Positions 35,253 to 47,100 of a stretch of DNA of 64,000 nt are shown piece by piece. The first letter of the stretch is position 1. The number at the start of each line of letters is the position of its first letter. The notes under the pieces are model-generated. The model did no database searches. It was not told the DNA's origin and was given only the letters and a program-made list of their open reading frames with translations. The translations under genes and the position numbers were made by a program. Source of the DNA: Cristatella mucedo (Eukaryota > Bryozoa > Phylactolaemata > Cristatellidae); contig WPIO01000276.1 of assembly GCA_009760855.2 (NCBI GenBank), forward strand, positions 18,016 through 82,015, given 5' to 3'.

Positions 35253-36479
35253 ATGACAGCAATGTTGCTTGAGCATTTTCAAGTCGGTGATGACTTCGCA
35301 ACTTGGCTGCTTGACTCGGAGCGGCGGCTCGAGCTGTACGGTGTCAATCCGACAATCTGGCACAAATATCTGCCACTCTTCCTGGAAGGAAGCGCCTTCT
35401 ATGCGTATTCTTACATGCCGAAGGCAACCAAGGATGACTACCGTCTGCTTCGCGAGGCTCTGGTAACAGCGCTGGCTAGCCCTGAAGGTAAAGCGCGACT
35501 GCTGAGCGCTGAGTTTGCAAATGCTCGTCGGAGAGAGGGCGGCGACAAAACGGACCAAAAGCAATATCAGCAATCGCCGACGGTCCGCCGGGCGACAACG
35601 GTTTGCCAGGATGCCACCCTATGGAACGCGGTGACAGCGATCCAGGCTGTGACGGTTTGCCAGGCGCACGTGGAGTGCAACGAGGCAACGGCCTGCGAGG
35701 TAGCTGAAGCCGTGGAGGTGACTCTGGCATGCGACGAACCGGTGGGTTACGACTCGGAGCAAGTGGGAGATGCGGAGCAGGTCGGAGGCTCATCGGCAAC
35801 GCAAGTGGGCTGTGACCCAGAACTGTTAGGAGACGAGGCGCAGATCAGATATGCGGTGCAGGTCGGAAACGCGGCGGCGGCGGCGGCGCCCGAAGACGCG
35901 GCGGCGGCGGTGACACCCGAAGACGCGGCGGCGGCGGCACCCGGAGACGCGGCGGCGGCGCCCGGAGACGCGGCGGCGGCGCCCGGAGACGCGGCGGCGG
36001 CGCCCGGAGACGCGGCGGCGGCGCCCGGAGACGCGGCGGCGGCGCCCGGAGACGCGGCGGCGGCGCCCGGAGACGCGGCGGCGGCGCCCGGAGACGCGCG
36101 GCGGCGCCCGGGGCGGCGGCGCCCGGAGACGCGGCGGCGGCGCCCGGAGACGCGGCGGCGGCGCCCGGAGACGCGGCGGCGCCCGGAGACGCGGCGGCGG
36201 CGCCCGGAGACGCGGCGGCGGCGCCCGGAGACGCGGCGGCGGCGCCCGGAGACGCGGCGGCGGCGCCCGGAGACGCGGCGGCGCCCGGAGACGCGGCGGC
36301 GCCCGGAGACGCGGCGGCGCCCGGAGACGCGGCGGCGCCCGGAGACGCGGCGGCGCCCGGAGACGCGGCGGCGCCCGGAGACGCGGCGGCGCCCGGAGAC
36401 GCGGCGGCGCCCGGAGACGCGGCGGCGCCCGGAGACGCGGCGGCGCCCGGAGACGCGGCGGCGCCCGGAGACGCGGTGA
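35253..36479 (+). CDS. Gag-like ORF fused to an alanine/arginine-rich repeat tail
   Basis: 408 codons. Residues 1-90 look like the N-terminal capsid domain of an LTR-retrotransposon Gag: FATWLLDSERRLELYG, then W-x-x-YLPLFLEGSAFYAY and a DDYRLLREALVTAL helix. Residues 95-205 are acidic and valine-rich, with spaced CDEP and VGDAEQVG repeats. From residue 207 the frame enters the GC-rich array, giving GDAAAAP repeats and then, after a slip in the array, RRRPET repeats to a TGA at 36477-36479. No zinc knuckle, protease or RT follows. A host gene derived from gag is an alternative. Neighbours are unrelated (Q2 on the left, minisatellite on the right). Confidence 0.55.
   Translation: MTAMLLEHFQVGDDFATWLLDSERRLELYGVNPTIWHKYLPLFLEGSAFYAYSYMPKATKDDYRLLREALVTALASPEGKARLLSAEFANARRREGGDKTDQKQYQQSPTVRRATTVCQDATLWNAVTAIQAVTVCQAHVECNEATACEVAEAVEVTLACDEPVGYDSEQVGDAEQVGGSSATQVGCDPELLGDEAQIRYAVQVGNAAAAAAPEDAAAAVTPEDAAAAAPGDAAAAPGDAAAAPGDAAAAPGDAAAAPGDAAAAPGDAAAAPGDAAAAPGDARRRPGRRRPETRRRRPETRRRRPETRRRPETRRRRPETRRRRPETRRRRPETRRRRPETRRRPETRRRPETRRRPETRRRPETRRRPETRRRPETRRRPETRRRPETRRRPETRRRPETRRRPETR
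35870..36476 (+). repeat. GC-rich minisatellite with 21- and 18-bp units
   Basis: Tandem units of GGAGACGCGGCGGCGGCGCCC (21 bases) fill the left half. An irregular unit near 36096-36120 is followed by a mix of 21- and 18-base units, then about a dozen 18-base units lacking one GGC. Both unit lengths are multiples of three, so the array stays open in several frames on both strands. Antisense open frames across it are therefore artefacts. Confidence 0.95.
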
Positions 36480-36560
36480 GAGTGAAAAGTTGACGACAAC
36501 TGTCGAGCCTGCCGTGGACTGCACGGGATTCCTCTTCGAGTCAAGTTTTGCATGCCCAAA
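36480..36560 (+). repeat. Short block shared with Q3 and Q4 flanks
   Basis: AAAAGTTGACGACAACT to CACGGGATTCCTCTTCGAG is nearly identical to 47885-47955 and, reversed, resembles 41205-41275. It therefore links the gag-like region to the 5' end of the Q element. Confidence 0.6.
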
Positions 36561-37285
36561 GGTCTCCTATTTCAGTGGGCATGTTCAGAGCTCCCATATC
36601 TCAGTGTGCATGCACAGAGTATTCCTGTCTCAGTGCTCATGTCTTTACAGCCCTTATCTCAGTGCACTTGAGCAGAGCCCCCTATCTCAGTGCGAATGTC
36701 TGTACCGCCACTATCTTAGTGGCTTAGGTCTATACAGGCCCTATCTCAGTGGGCATGAGTAGGGCACTCCATTCTAAGTGCACATTTCTGTACTGCCGTT
36801 ATCTCAGTGGGCCTGAGCCGAACGCACTTACCTCAGTGCTAATGTCCACAGCTATATCAGTGTGCTATATCAGCTTGCTCAGACTGGACCTATCTCAGTG
36901 CCTACGTCTGTACTGCCCCTATCACAAAGCCCATGTCTGTACTGGCCCTATCTCTGTGGCTTCACAGCTCCAGTCTCAGTGAGCTAGCTTAGAGCACACC
37001 TATCTCAGTGCTAATATCCTGCCTGTATCTCAGTGAGCGAGCTCAGTGCGTCCCTATCACAGAGCGTAGGTCTGAACCGCCCCTATCTCAGTGGGCTTGC
37101 TCAGAGTGCACCTATGACAGAGCCAATGTCTGTACCGCCCCTATCTCATTGTGCTTGAGCAGATTCCCCTATCTCAGTGCCTATGTGTGTACCACATCCA
37201 TCTCAGTTCACATTTGCCTCAGCTACATAGAGCTTGGAATCTTGTGGCAGCTGTCGCTCACTGGAAGCAGTTTCTCCCGACACTG
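36561..37285 (+). repeat. Minisatellite M1, ~30-bp units, CTATCTCAGTG core
   Basis: Irregular tandem array in which a CTATCTCAGTG or CTATCACAGAG core recurs about every 30 bases, with spacers alternating between a TGTCTGTACCGCC type and a GCTTGCTCAGAG type, giving a ~60-base higher-order unit. It parallels M3+M4 unit by unit. Translations such as CLYCPYLSG are artefacts of 30-base periodicity. Confidence 0.85.
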
Positions 37286-37495
37286 CATTCTGCCACTAAC
37301 CACATTTGAATGCTGACCCTGGGCATGTCACCCCTAATCATCACCCCCAATCAAGTCATTCATTTTGTTTGTTTATCAAGCATGATATTACTCACCATTC
37401 AATTGCATTTCCCTTTGCAGCAAATGTAAAGCACGTAGAGAGAGATTGAGTTCTCTGAGGGCACTTTATCAGGTGCATTATTATTATATTATTAT
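37286..37495 (+). mobile_element. nLTR-A6, 3' end only
   Basis: Family-A 3' UTR from CTGCCACTAACCAC to CTCTGAGGGCACTTTATCAGG and a TTATTA-type tail. Repeated with the adjoining nLTR-B8 at 52985-53195. Confidence 0.8.
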
Positions 37496-38195
37496 TATTG
37501 CGATTTAGACAAAGCCAGTGCCTTATCTGCCAGACCAATCGTTGTACTTAATTGTTCCAGTATGTCATGGTGATCAATGGTGTAGGAGCCAGTGGATAGA
37601 TCTAGCAGCACCAGTACAGTGATATTAACATCATCAATGGTGCATAGGATGTCATTGGTTGCACAGAGGACAGCAGTCACAGTGGAGTGCCGCCTATTGA
37701 AACCCGATTGAAATTTTTCTGGCTTTGCAACGTGTGCTACCAGCTGCTTGGCTACATTTTTTTCATTCATTTTCAAGTATCATTGACACAAAAGTGACAA
37801 GGAAAACCGGACAATAGTTTGTAAGGACGTCTGTATCTAATCCAGGCTTTTTAAGTATGGGCCTAACGATTGCCGATTAGGAGTACTTGAATAGACCCTT
37901 TTTTCCGGAGAGGAATTAACAATCTCGGTTATGGCTGGGCTAGGGTGATATGCTAGTGAAGACTGCAGAGATGATGGTATCAGTTCATCAGGAGAGGAGC
38001 TTTTTTTACTAGACCTTAATATCCTAGCAACAGCACATGCAGAAACCTCAAAAAACTTTATGGAAGATCACTGGTTTCGATTCAGCAGTTGCTTTAGTCT
38101 GAAGGGGCTTTATAGATGCACGAATGTGCATTGTTTTTTCCTTTAAAGAAGGCTGAAAACCTTTCGGCTAAGCCGCTAATGTCTTGCACTCTGGA
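37496..38195 (-). mobile_element. nLTR-B8, diverged RT fragment
   Basis: Minus strand: linker and early RT of a family-B relative (FQSGFNRRHSTVTAVL, LLDLSTGSYTIDHHDIL, STTIGLADKAL) in 37776-37495, with further broken linker sequence to about 38190. It stops before the catalytic YADD. A near-identical paralogue is at 53196-53890. Confidence 0.75.
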
Positions 38196-40815
38196 CAAGC
38201 GAACGGATATAGGAGGAGGTACAGATATAGCCACTAAGGTAGGTGGGCTCTGCTCGAGCCTACCGAGATAGGAGCTGTAAAGACATAAGCCACTAAGATA
38301 GGGGCGGTACAGACATATGTACTGAGATAGGTGCGCTCTACTTAAGCCAACTTAGATAGGGGCTGTAAAGAAATAATCCACTGTGATAGGCGCAATACAG
38401 ACATATGCACTGAGATAGGTGCACTCTGAGGAAGCGCAATGAGACAGGTGCATTACAGACACACTCACTGAGATAGGTGGGCTCTGCTCAAACGGACTGA
38501 GGTAAGGGTGGTACAGACATTCGCACTAAGATAGGTGTGCTCTGAGCAAGCTCACCGAAATAGGGGCTGTAATGACATATGCACTGAGATTGGTGCACTC
38601 TGAGCAAACCCACTGAGATAGAGACGGTATGGACATTAGCACCGAGATAGGTGCGATCTGCTCAAGCCCACTGAGATAGGGGCAGTAGAGACATATGCAC
38701 TTAGATAGGTGAGCTCTGCTCACACACACTGAGATATTAGGGCAGTACAGAGATAGGCACTAAGATAGGGGCGGCACAGACGTACTAACTGAGACAGGTG
38801 GGCTGTGCTCAAGAGCACTGAGATCGGGGCTGTACCGAAATAAGCTTCTGAGATAAGGATTGTGCAGACATGCGCTCTTTGATAGGTGCACCTTGAGCAA
38901 GCTCACCGAAATAGGTGTGGTACGGACATAGGTTATGTGATAGATGTCCTCTCCGCAAGCGCACTGAGGTAGATGCTGTACAGACATAATCACTAAGATA
39001 GGTGGGCTCTGCTCAAGTACACTGAGATTGGGGCTGCAAAGAAATAAGCCACTGAGATAGGGGCAATACAGACATATGCACTGAGATAGGTGCACTCTGC
39101 TCAAACGGACTGAGGTAGGGGTGGTATACAGACATTCACACTAAGATAGGTGCACTCTGAGCAAGCGCACTAAGATAGGGGCAGTAGAGATATAGATGCT
39201 GAGATAGGCGAGCTCTGCTCAAGCACACCGAGATATTGGGGCAGTACAGAGATAGGCACCAAGATAGGGGTGGTACAGACACAGGCTCTGTGATAGGTGG
39301 GCTGTATGCAAGCGCACTGAGGTAACGGCAGTACAGATACTAACTGAGAAAGTTGGGCTGTGCTCAAGCAGACTGAGATAGGGGCAGTATTGAGAAACAG
39401 TCTGCGCAATCGCACTGAGGTAGAGGCTGTACACACATACTCACTACGATAGGCTCTGCTCAACTAAACTGGGATTTTTGCGATACAGACATACGCAGTA
39501 AGATAGATACGTTCTGAGGAAGAGATATTAGGGGTACTGACATAGGCACTAGGATAGGGGCAATACCGGCATCCACATTAAGTGCTCTGCTCAGGCCCAC
39601 TGAGGTAGGGCCTATAAGACCCTAAGCCACTGATATAGGGGCGTTACAGACATACTCACTGAGAGAGGTGGGGTACATGCATGCACACTGAGATAGGGGA
39701 GGTATAGACATAGGCTCTGTGAAAGGCGCACCCTGAGCAAGCTCACTGGAATAAGGCCGGTAATGAAATAGGTTCTGTGATAGGTGCGCTCTGAGCAAGT
39801 GCACTGAGATAGGGATTGTACAGAAATATGCTCTTTGATAGGTTCACTTTGAGCAAGCACACTGAAATAGGCACAGTAAGGACATAGGTTCTGTGATAGA
39901 TGTACTCTGTTCTGTGTATCTGTGATAGATGTTCTGTGATTATGTGATGGGGTTCTGTGATAGATGTTCTGTGGGTGTGGTTCTGTGATAGATGTACACT
40001 GTGATATTTGCACTCTGAGCAAGCGCACTGAGATATTAGGGGTACATATATTGGCACTGAGATAGGGGCGCTACAGACATGTACTCTGTGATAGGTGCGA
40101 TGTGCGCAAGCCCACTGAGGTAAAGGCAGTAAAGACATACTCACTGAGATAGGTGGGCTCTGCTCAAATGGACACAGATTGAGGCTGTAAAGAGATAAGC
40201 CACTAAAATAGGGGCAGTACTGACATACCCACTGAGATAGGTGCGCTCTAATGAAGCCCACTGAGATAGGGCCTGTAAAGACCTAGGCGACTTTGATAGG
40301 AGCGGTACAGACATAGGCACCGAGATAGGTGCACTCTATTCAAGCACACTGAGATAGGGGCTATAAAGGCATAAGCACTGAGATAAAAAAAAAGGGGGAG
40401 CTCTGTGCACGTAGACTGAAATAGGGGCAGTGCAGACATGCGATTTGTGATAGATGACATTTGAGCAAACGCACTGAGATATTGAGGGTACAGATATTGG
40501 CACTGAGATTAGGGCGCTACAGACATGTGCTTTGTGATAGGTGCACAGAGGATATGTGATAGCGCACTGGGGTTAAGGCATTAAAGACATACTGAGATAG
40601 GTGGGCTCTGCTTAAGCACACTGAGAAATTGGGGGAAGAGTCATTGGCACTGAGATAGGGGCGCTCCACTCAAGTGAACTGAGATAGGGGCTGTAAAGAC
40701 ATGAGCACTGAGACAGGAATGAGCTGTGCATGTCCACTGAGATTCAGGTGCTCTGGGCAGGCACACGGAAATAGGGATGGTACAGATGTAGGCACTGAGA
40801 TAGGGACTTTGGGCT
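38196..40815 (-). repeat. Minisatellite M2, largest block
   Basis: About 2.6 kb of the ~30-base family in inverted orientation (CACTGAGATAGG and TCTGTGATAGG cores). A local variant at 39895-40015 has a shorter TGTGATAGATGTTC unit. Long minus-strand open frames here are periodicity artefacts. Confidence 0.85.
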
Positions 40816-41540
40816 TGCTAATAGTCGAAGGCTAGGGTCCTCTCGACCACTAACGTGCAGGTTATACACATACGTGCAGGTTATAGGCATTCTCCTCGAG
40901 GTGGACTCGGTGAGTCCTAGCACTCATACCCGGGATTGGCCACTGGACTTTCGATGGATGCGAACCCAGTAGCACCGATTAAGCAGGGCGCTGCTCTGGG
41001 AAGGGTAAGCTTACTAGAGCGCCTGTACGAGATCGTCGCTTGAGGAAGATCGGTGGCTGGGATTCGCCAAGTGACGGCTGAAGCAATTTAGCCGCCCGAA
41101 TACTTAAATGTTGACTCATGAACTCTAGATGATTATACAAGGCTTTCCTTGCGCAATAAGCTGGTAAATATACATAACTGATAGGGAAATCGTCTTAATC
41201 AAAACTTGATTCGAAGAGGAATCCCGTGACGTTACTGGAAGGCTGGAGAGTTGTTGTCACCTTTACCCTCTCACCGTGCAACTACGAAACCGGCGCCAGC
41301 TCCAATGACTCGAATTGCCTGGCTGCACATCTATGGAAGGGTAGGAGCTTCTTCTTATGGTAGGACGTCAAGCAAATATCTATAATCCAGGGTGTCCTTT
41401 TTGCATGCGGTCGCCGGAGAACGTCGCTAAGATTCGCCCAATTTATAAAAAAGAGAGAGAATGATCGTAAAAAAATTCTAATTAGAATTCGCTTCACTAT
41501 TACCGTTGGCGTTTCACTCGAAGTTGCAAAGAGTTCGTAG
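40816..41540 (+). repeat. Q element copy 4: 5'-end remnant
   Basis: Reverse complement of 47640-48440 in Q3 (shared stretches include the AAGCGATTTAGC-like block, CAGAGCAGCGCCCTG and GCGCCAGCTCC). At about 41530 the Q body is missing and repeat W3 begins, implying a deletion equivalent to about 3750-9785 of Q1. Confidence 0.6.
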
Positions 41541-42754
41541 GATGTGCGATGTCGGATGTGCCGGTGCAGCAATCTAGAAGGTGAGATACAGGTAAAGCCA
41601 GCACGTGACTAAATCGATTCCGTGCTCAGCTTTTTTTATTGCAGCACTCCTGCCAAGCAAAAATTGCGAGGCCTCCTTACCATATCAACCGTACACCAGA
41701 GAGACCAAGCTGTCACCTTCTGCTGGCCGCTCGACTGATACAGCTAGTAGCAATGAAGCTCTCACGATCTAGGAAGAGGACGCCAGTCATAGAGGCTGCT
41801 TGATATAATTTGCTGTTCACTGAATCTATCTCTAAAGCAACTATGGTAACTGAAGTAAGGTTTATCGATTTGCGTTTGCCTTCGAGGCCTCCATATGCTG
41901 CTTGTGCTGGTTGTAGTCGCAGCCTGTAACACTTAAGCCTCGACCTTGTAACACTTAAGCCGTGATCTTGGAGAAGGAGCACATGCCTGCGACTGGGAAG
42001 CAATACGTCAGCTACTCAGGCACTATGCCTCAACGTTGTAGTACAATCTTAAGCAGCGATGAAAGGCTGGTGTTTTTTCATTCAGCTGAAATCTTTGTTA
42101 CTGTAGCGTAGTCACAACCAACGACATGTCCGAAGTGTCCGAGGATGCCTAGAGCGATCCGCCGATACGGCCACTGGTGTCATTGGAATTCTGTTAACTA
42201 AGCAGAACAGAAGAGCTGCAGGCGCTGCATGCAGTCCGACTCGGTGTCAATCGACTATCACTGTTCAAGAGGGCTTCTAGAATCCAAGAGACAAAGACAA
42301 CTTGGATTTTCATTACAGTTGGTCAATACCATCATCAAGCTGGTCGATTGCGAGTTCTGTGTTCCGAGCTGCTCGGGACTAGGAGGTGTCGAGTCGTCAT
42401 TTGCCGAAAGGTCACTGCAGGCATGCTCTACCTTAAGTGGAACCATGCTCTACAACTATGCAAGAAGCTTTTCATTTTATAGGGTTGACTTCTCGAGCTT
42501 GCTATATTTATTTGATCTAATTGGCTTAAATTCAGATGCTGAATTCTACTTCGTGATGCAGCTTAACATACGGGCACTAAACACCTCAATGTCCTACACC
42601 CCCACAACATACGGGATGCAAATACAATCGTGGCTATGACAGCCGTTTAAAAGTGACGTTTACATGTGTGCTCGCTCGCTTGTGTGCGTGTATTGTGTAT
42701 GGGTGTGTGTCTGTGTGTCTGTGTGTGTGTATGTTTGTGTGTTTGTGCATGCGC

Positions 42755-42794
<40 letters not shown>

Positions 42795-43082
42795 TGTGGG
42801 TGTGTGCCCACGGTTGATAAAGTATCTAGGTGAGACAAGGCTGCTACGACTTCAATGACTTTTACAATGGCTGCTGCAGTTTTGATTTGCACAGCAGAGA
42901 CCCAGCCGATGACCACCACCAACAGTTTAATACGACGAATGGAGCCGAAGGGTTCACGGCTCCCTTAGGCTCCCAAAGGCTCCTACTCCCACTCGACTCC
43001 TTTGTACCTGGTTGACGTTCCCTCCTTCCCACTGTCTCCCAACTACAACTCTTCCAGTAGGTTGGCAGGAGGAGGACAAAGC
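41541..43082 (+). repeat. Repeat W copy 3
   Basis: Collinear with 9785-11290, including the TG microsatellite (42700-42800, interrupted). No coding frame that I trust. Confidence 0.65.
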
Positions 43083-43325
43083 CGTGATAGCACACTAGGT
43101 AAGGCGGTTACTTTCACGACCTCGATCCTGAGGTCGTGAGTTCGATTCCTGCGGTGGGCGATTCTTAATCGCCACTGTCTCTATGGCGCTCACAGCCTGT
43201 CTCTATGCCACAGCCACCAGCTGTTTGACCCTGGAGTGGTTCAGGGCACTTACCGGTCTGCATGCATTGGCAGTGTGCCGGCAAACCCAGTGTCTATGGT
43301 CGAATCGTGAATAAATAGAAACACA
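43083..43325 (+). repeat. tRNA-like SINE-type segment
   Basis: A box-A-like TAGCACACTAGG at 43088-43099 and a box-B-like GAGTTCGATTCC at 43138-43149 have tRNA-like spacing. They are followed by about 170 bases of shared body ending in AATAAATAG. This suggests a tRNA-derived SINE, or a degenerate tRNA incorporated at the end of W. The sequence between the boxes (ACGACCTCGATCCTGAGGTCGT) forms a stem. It is not a functional tRNA that I can fold confidently. Confidence 0.45.
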
Positions 43326-43785
43326 AACTACAGCTGCTTCGACTTCGGACACCACCTCGAAGTAAAGCTACCTTGAACTATCACAAGTAATGGCTGAGAA
43401 TTTCTCTGCCCTAACAACTAATGTGGTATCTTCTATTTATAGATTGAGCGACGTTTCGGCTATATGCTATGGGCACAGTGCCCATAGCAGCTATTTCGGC
43501 TCGTTATGTCATCTTTGGCACAGAGCAAGCTCACATCCTTTCCATCCTGCTACAGGAGCTATGCCCATAGCCGAAAGTGTGAAGGGTATATAAACAAACG
43601 AGGGCCTATCAGCTGTCTCTAATGGCGACCACCAGGCCACTGCCACGATTTAGTCGTTAGGGGACTAGTGTTGCGTACGACGCATACAGATCGGAGAAAG
43701 AGCTATGTAAAGGCTGTCAGCTCGAGCCAATGTCCTGCCAGCCCCCACTAACATTGAACAACCCACCACTGTAATGTAACGTAAT
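43326..43785 (+). repeat. Repeat Z copy 2, with a TATA-like box and palindrome
   Basis: Contains GGGTATATAAAC at about 43586-43597, a good TATA-box match, and a 10-base-arm palindrome CTATGGGCAC-A-GTGCCCATAG near 43469-43489. It could be the promoter end of an unidentified element. Other copies are at 25831-26460 and 63441-64000 (both minus). Confidence 0.5.
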
Positions 43786-44165
43786 GTAATGTACCTCCGT
43801 CTGTAACTCCACAAAGTTGTAAAGACCACGTGGGTGTTAAGCAAGAGTTTCGTAAAGCCCACTCATAGCCTATACGTCTTTCGGTACGCATTCCGTACCC
43901 AACAGACTTCGTCTCACGCAACGAAGAGAAAGTGGAAAAGAGTAGTCGTAATCGGCAGTAAGAAAGTAGTTGTCATTGCGTAAGAATTGTAGAAGCGAGT
44001 TCCACAGTCTAGGACCTGCCGAGAAAAAGCTTCTGTCGCCAACTGTCTTTAAGTAGAAGAATGAGACAGCTAATTTATTGTTCACACAGGACCTAAGGGC
44101 TCGAAAGGCTGAAACATATGCAGCAGTTCAGCTAGGTACGAAGGAGCCAAGCCGTGGTAGAGGCA
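43786..44165 (-). mobile_element. nLTR-B3, 3' fragment
   Basis: Tail of TAATG repeats at 43773-43795, the 3' UTR, then the C-terminal coding block (NNKLAVSFFYLKTVGDRSFFSAG) with an internal deletion near 43940. It abuts the Q3 exon. Confidence 0.85.
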
Positions 44166-47100
44166 GTGTTCTGCCACTACAACTGCTGAGGGGATGTAAC
44201 TACCGGTTGCCTCCAATGATGTAATAGACTCTAACTCGGCTGCTGATGAGACGGTGTGTAGGGCATCTGGAATGACTGCTGGAAGAGCGAGTGCTGTTGT
44301 GGTGGTTCACCAAGATGCTTGTTCTGATGCATTGCTCGAGAATCCTGCACAGTTTGTGGCTGTTGCAAGGGACACTGCCCATTGTGCTGAGTGCCAATCA
44401 GTGGCTGTAGCTGCTCCACAAACTGTTGTTGCAGCAGCACGTGCTGCTGCTGGGACGGTTGAGAGACCTTCTGCTGACGCTCCATGGATTGAGTGCGATA
44501 CAGGAACTGCTGAAATTGGGGCTGCCACTGCCTTTGCTGAAATTTAACAAGGTGAAGGCAAAGTATGTGATAGCATGTGCCTCAGATGACACTGATGCTT
44601 CTCTAATTATTGTCCTTCAAAATTCTGGCAAAGCAAAAGTCGTCTCAAAAGAGTTATCCTGAGCACGAGAGGCTTCATTCATTAATGATACTTATCGCAA
44701 ACCCGTCGCCTACAAAGTCGTACATCCTCTTAGAGAGATACCTTAGGTGCTATTCGGCATTTCTTCACGTAAAAGACCTAGCTAGTCCAAATTAGAAAGT
44801 CCCTAGCCGGCCACCATGGCTCTAAGTATTTAAAAGTAAGATCCGGTCTTATCATTGTGAACCCTAGGGCATGATAATAAAAAGATGACGTCCTAGTACA
44901 CTCACAGAATACCATACAAAAACTCAACTTTGTGGCCAGCGAATACCATCCCGTTTTAGCTTTCAACAAGCTGGCAACTGCTGCTTTTTTCCTGAAAGAA
45001 AGCTTGACTTGATAAATGTGAATTAGCATTGATGTACTGCATAGAACTCGCGAATAGAGATGATTTTTTCGCAAACAAAAAGGTTATGCGAAAGTGACTG
45101 GTGGGTACAACCGAATCGAGATGCTAGCTATCCTAATACTAACCACGTTGATAGGAAATATACACACATACTCTAAAGTTATAATTGTTGTTAATACCAA
45201 TGTCTTGGTCATTTTGACAGCACCACAAGAAAAATAAATCCCTATATGGAGATTTGCAGCTCGCTGGAAGCTAATTAAAGATCCAGGTTAAGAAGCGATT
45301 TGCATAGTATCACTCTGAGAAAAGCATAAACAATAAAACGACCAGACATTCGGGGAAACCGGCTGCCGGGAGCTCTTGCAGGTAACACTTACTTCATTCA
45401 TCACGTGCAGGTAAGCAGGTAAAACGCATGGGAAACGAAGAAACAATGCCATAGTCAATCGTGACGGCCCCAAGGAGAGCACCATTTTAACCGCTTTGAA
45501 ACCGCTTTTCTAGTAACAACTATATCTTTTACGAAGTCGACACCTTACATGCCGACGACTGGGGTCGAGCTTTGTACGAGCTTGCTTTCTCTTGCTATCT
45601 GTTTCGTGGCCAGGAACTGTACACGAACAGCAATAGTCATTTCAAGTACAAAGCGATAACTAAACCAGCACGTTGGCCCTTTTAATCCTAGTGCAAGCAG
45701 AAAGAGTATGCTGCAACCACAAAACGTGGCTGGCCCGAATGTGCAGATTACAGTTTCACACAAGCGCCAGTCTTAGAAGAAATCAATTCATTTCTCAAGC
45801 AGTCCAAAGGTTCGCTGTATTAGAGCTAAAGTCCGAGAGATTACTTACTTTTGTCTTTAACAGCTGCACACTCTGGGGAATATTTCGACCGATTGGCTTC
45901 ACAGTTCGATACAGCTACACTAACTGAACAACGAATGGAGTCTCGGGCGAGACGGATTGTAATTGCCGGTCAAAGCAGCTGAGTTTGCCTTCTCTACGGC
46001 ATCGGAAGCCTAAGTTTCAAGTTTTCGATGAAAATTCATCTATACCACCTTCCACCTGATGTCCTAATGTCTTTCTGGGTTGTATAGTAAAGATAAATAA
46101 AATCTAAGCTCGATAAAGCACAATGACGACATTTTTTACTCATATTTGTCACGGAAGTCTTCCGTTTTCCTAAAATGACTTGCAAACGCTATCGCTTCTT
46201 ATGACTACCCATTTGACAGGCCACAATGCTAACGACATTCTAGCTCCGAAATACCTCTAAATATAAAGCAACAACTGAGTGTAATTATATGAGGTACACA
46301 ATGTCTTAAATCCTACTGGCAGAGACATAAATACAGCTATGCTAATCAAAAGCTTCGCACACACAACGGCAATGGCGAATAGATAGTCACAACGTATAAC
46401 TGCATACATTGTGAAAAGCAAATGCGTCAAGTCCCAGTGTTTGATAAATGCGGTTCAAATACGCTCTCAAAAGCTAAACCACTTGCTAGTCGGCAAGTAC
46501 AGGCTGGGCTTCACGACAGACTATGCGGCAACTCCCCTCCCGGTCGCTTGCTGCGAACACTAACAGTCGTGTTTGGATCCCTAAGCTCTTTTAGATGTCA
46601 GGGACTAATACACAAAAATAAAAACGCACACACTTAAAATGTGCATACTCATATACACGTACACGCACATATACATGCCTGTAATCAGGTATTCGGACAC
46701 GTATAGATATGTGCAGGCATTCATAAATACAAGCTTAGGTAATATATGCTTACATACCATTTGTTGGTTTTGCTCTCTAAGAGAACTGGCGACCTTTTCC
46801 TCCAGACTTTCTTTCATGACTAGTGCAAATCAAGGTAACGCGTATCAGTGCATCACAGCTCCACACAGACCCACTAACGGATCATGCTAACCCTGAATGT
46901 TTCACAATCTTGCTGCCACTTGTTACGGCCAAAAAATCCCTTACCACATCAAGCAGAGCCATGGAGTGATTCTGAGATATCTTTCTATTGAGGAGTTTTC
47001 TCTAAAAATCAAACACTACACCCCTAAAGCCTAAACGCAAAAACTCAAACCGAGAAAAATATAAACCTGGACTAGTGAGTCCTAAAAATAAAGACCCATA

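Noticed and set aside
35747-36559. Two long antisense ORFs (VSGRRRR and RLRAPP repeats) across the GC-rich array
   Set aside because: They are shadows of the 21/18-bp array, which lacks stops in several frames. The plus frame is preferred only because it begins with a recognisable Gag-like domain.
38196-40815. Many long minus-strand ORFs rich in Leu-Ser-Cys-Tyr-Pro (for example 40261-39743 and 39104-38760)
   Set aside because: They are translations of the ~30-bp minisatellite; 30 is a multiple of three, so frames stay open without being genes. The same applies to 48839-51300 and 36561-37285.
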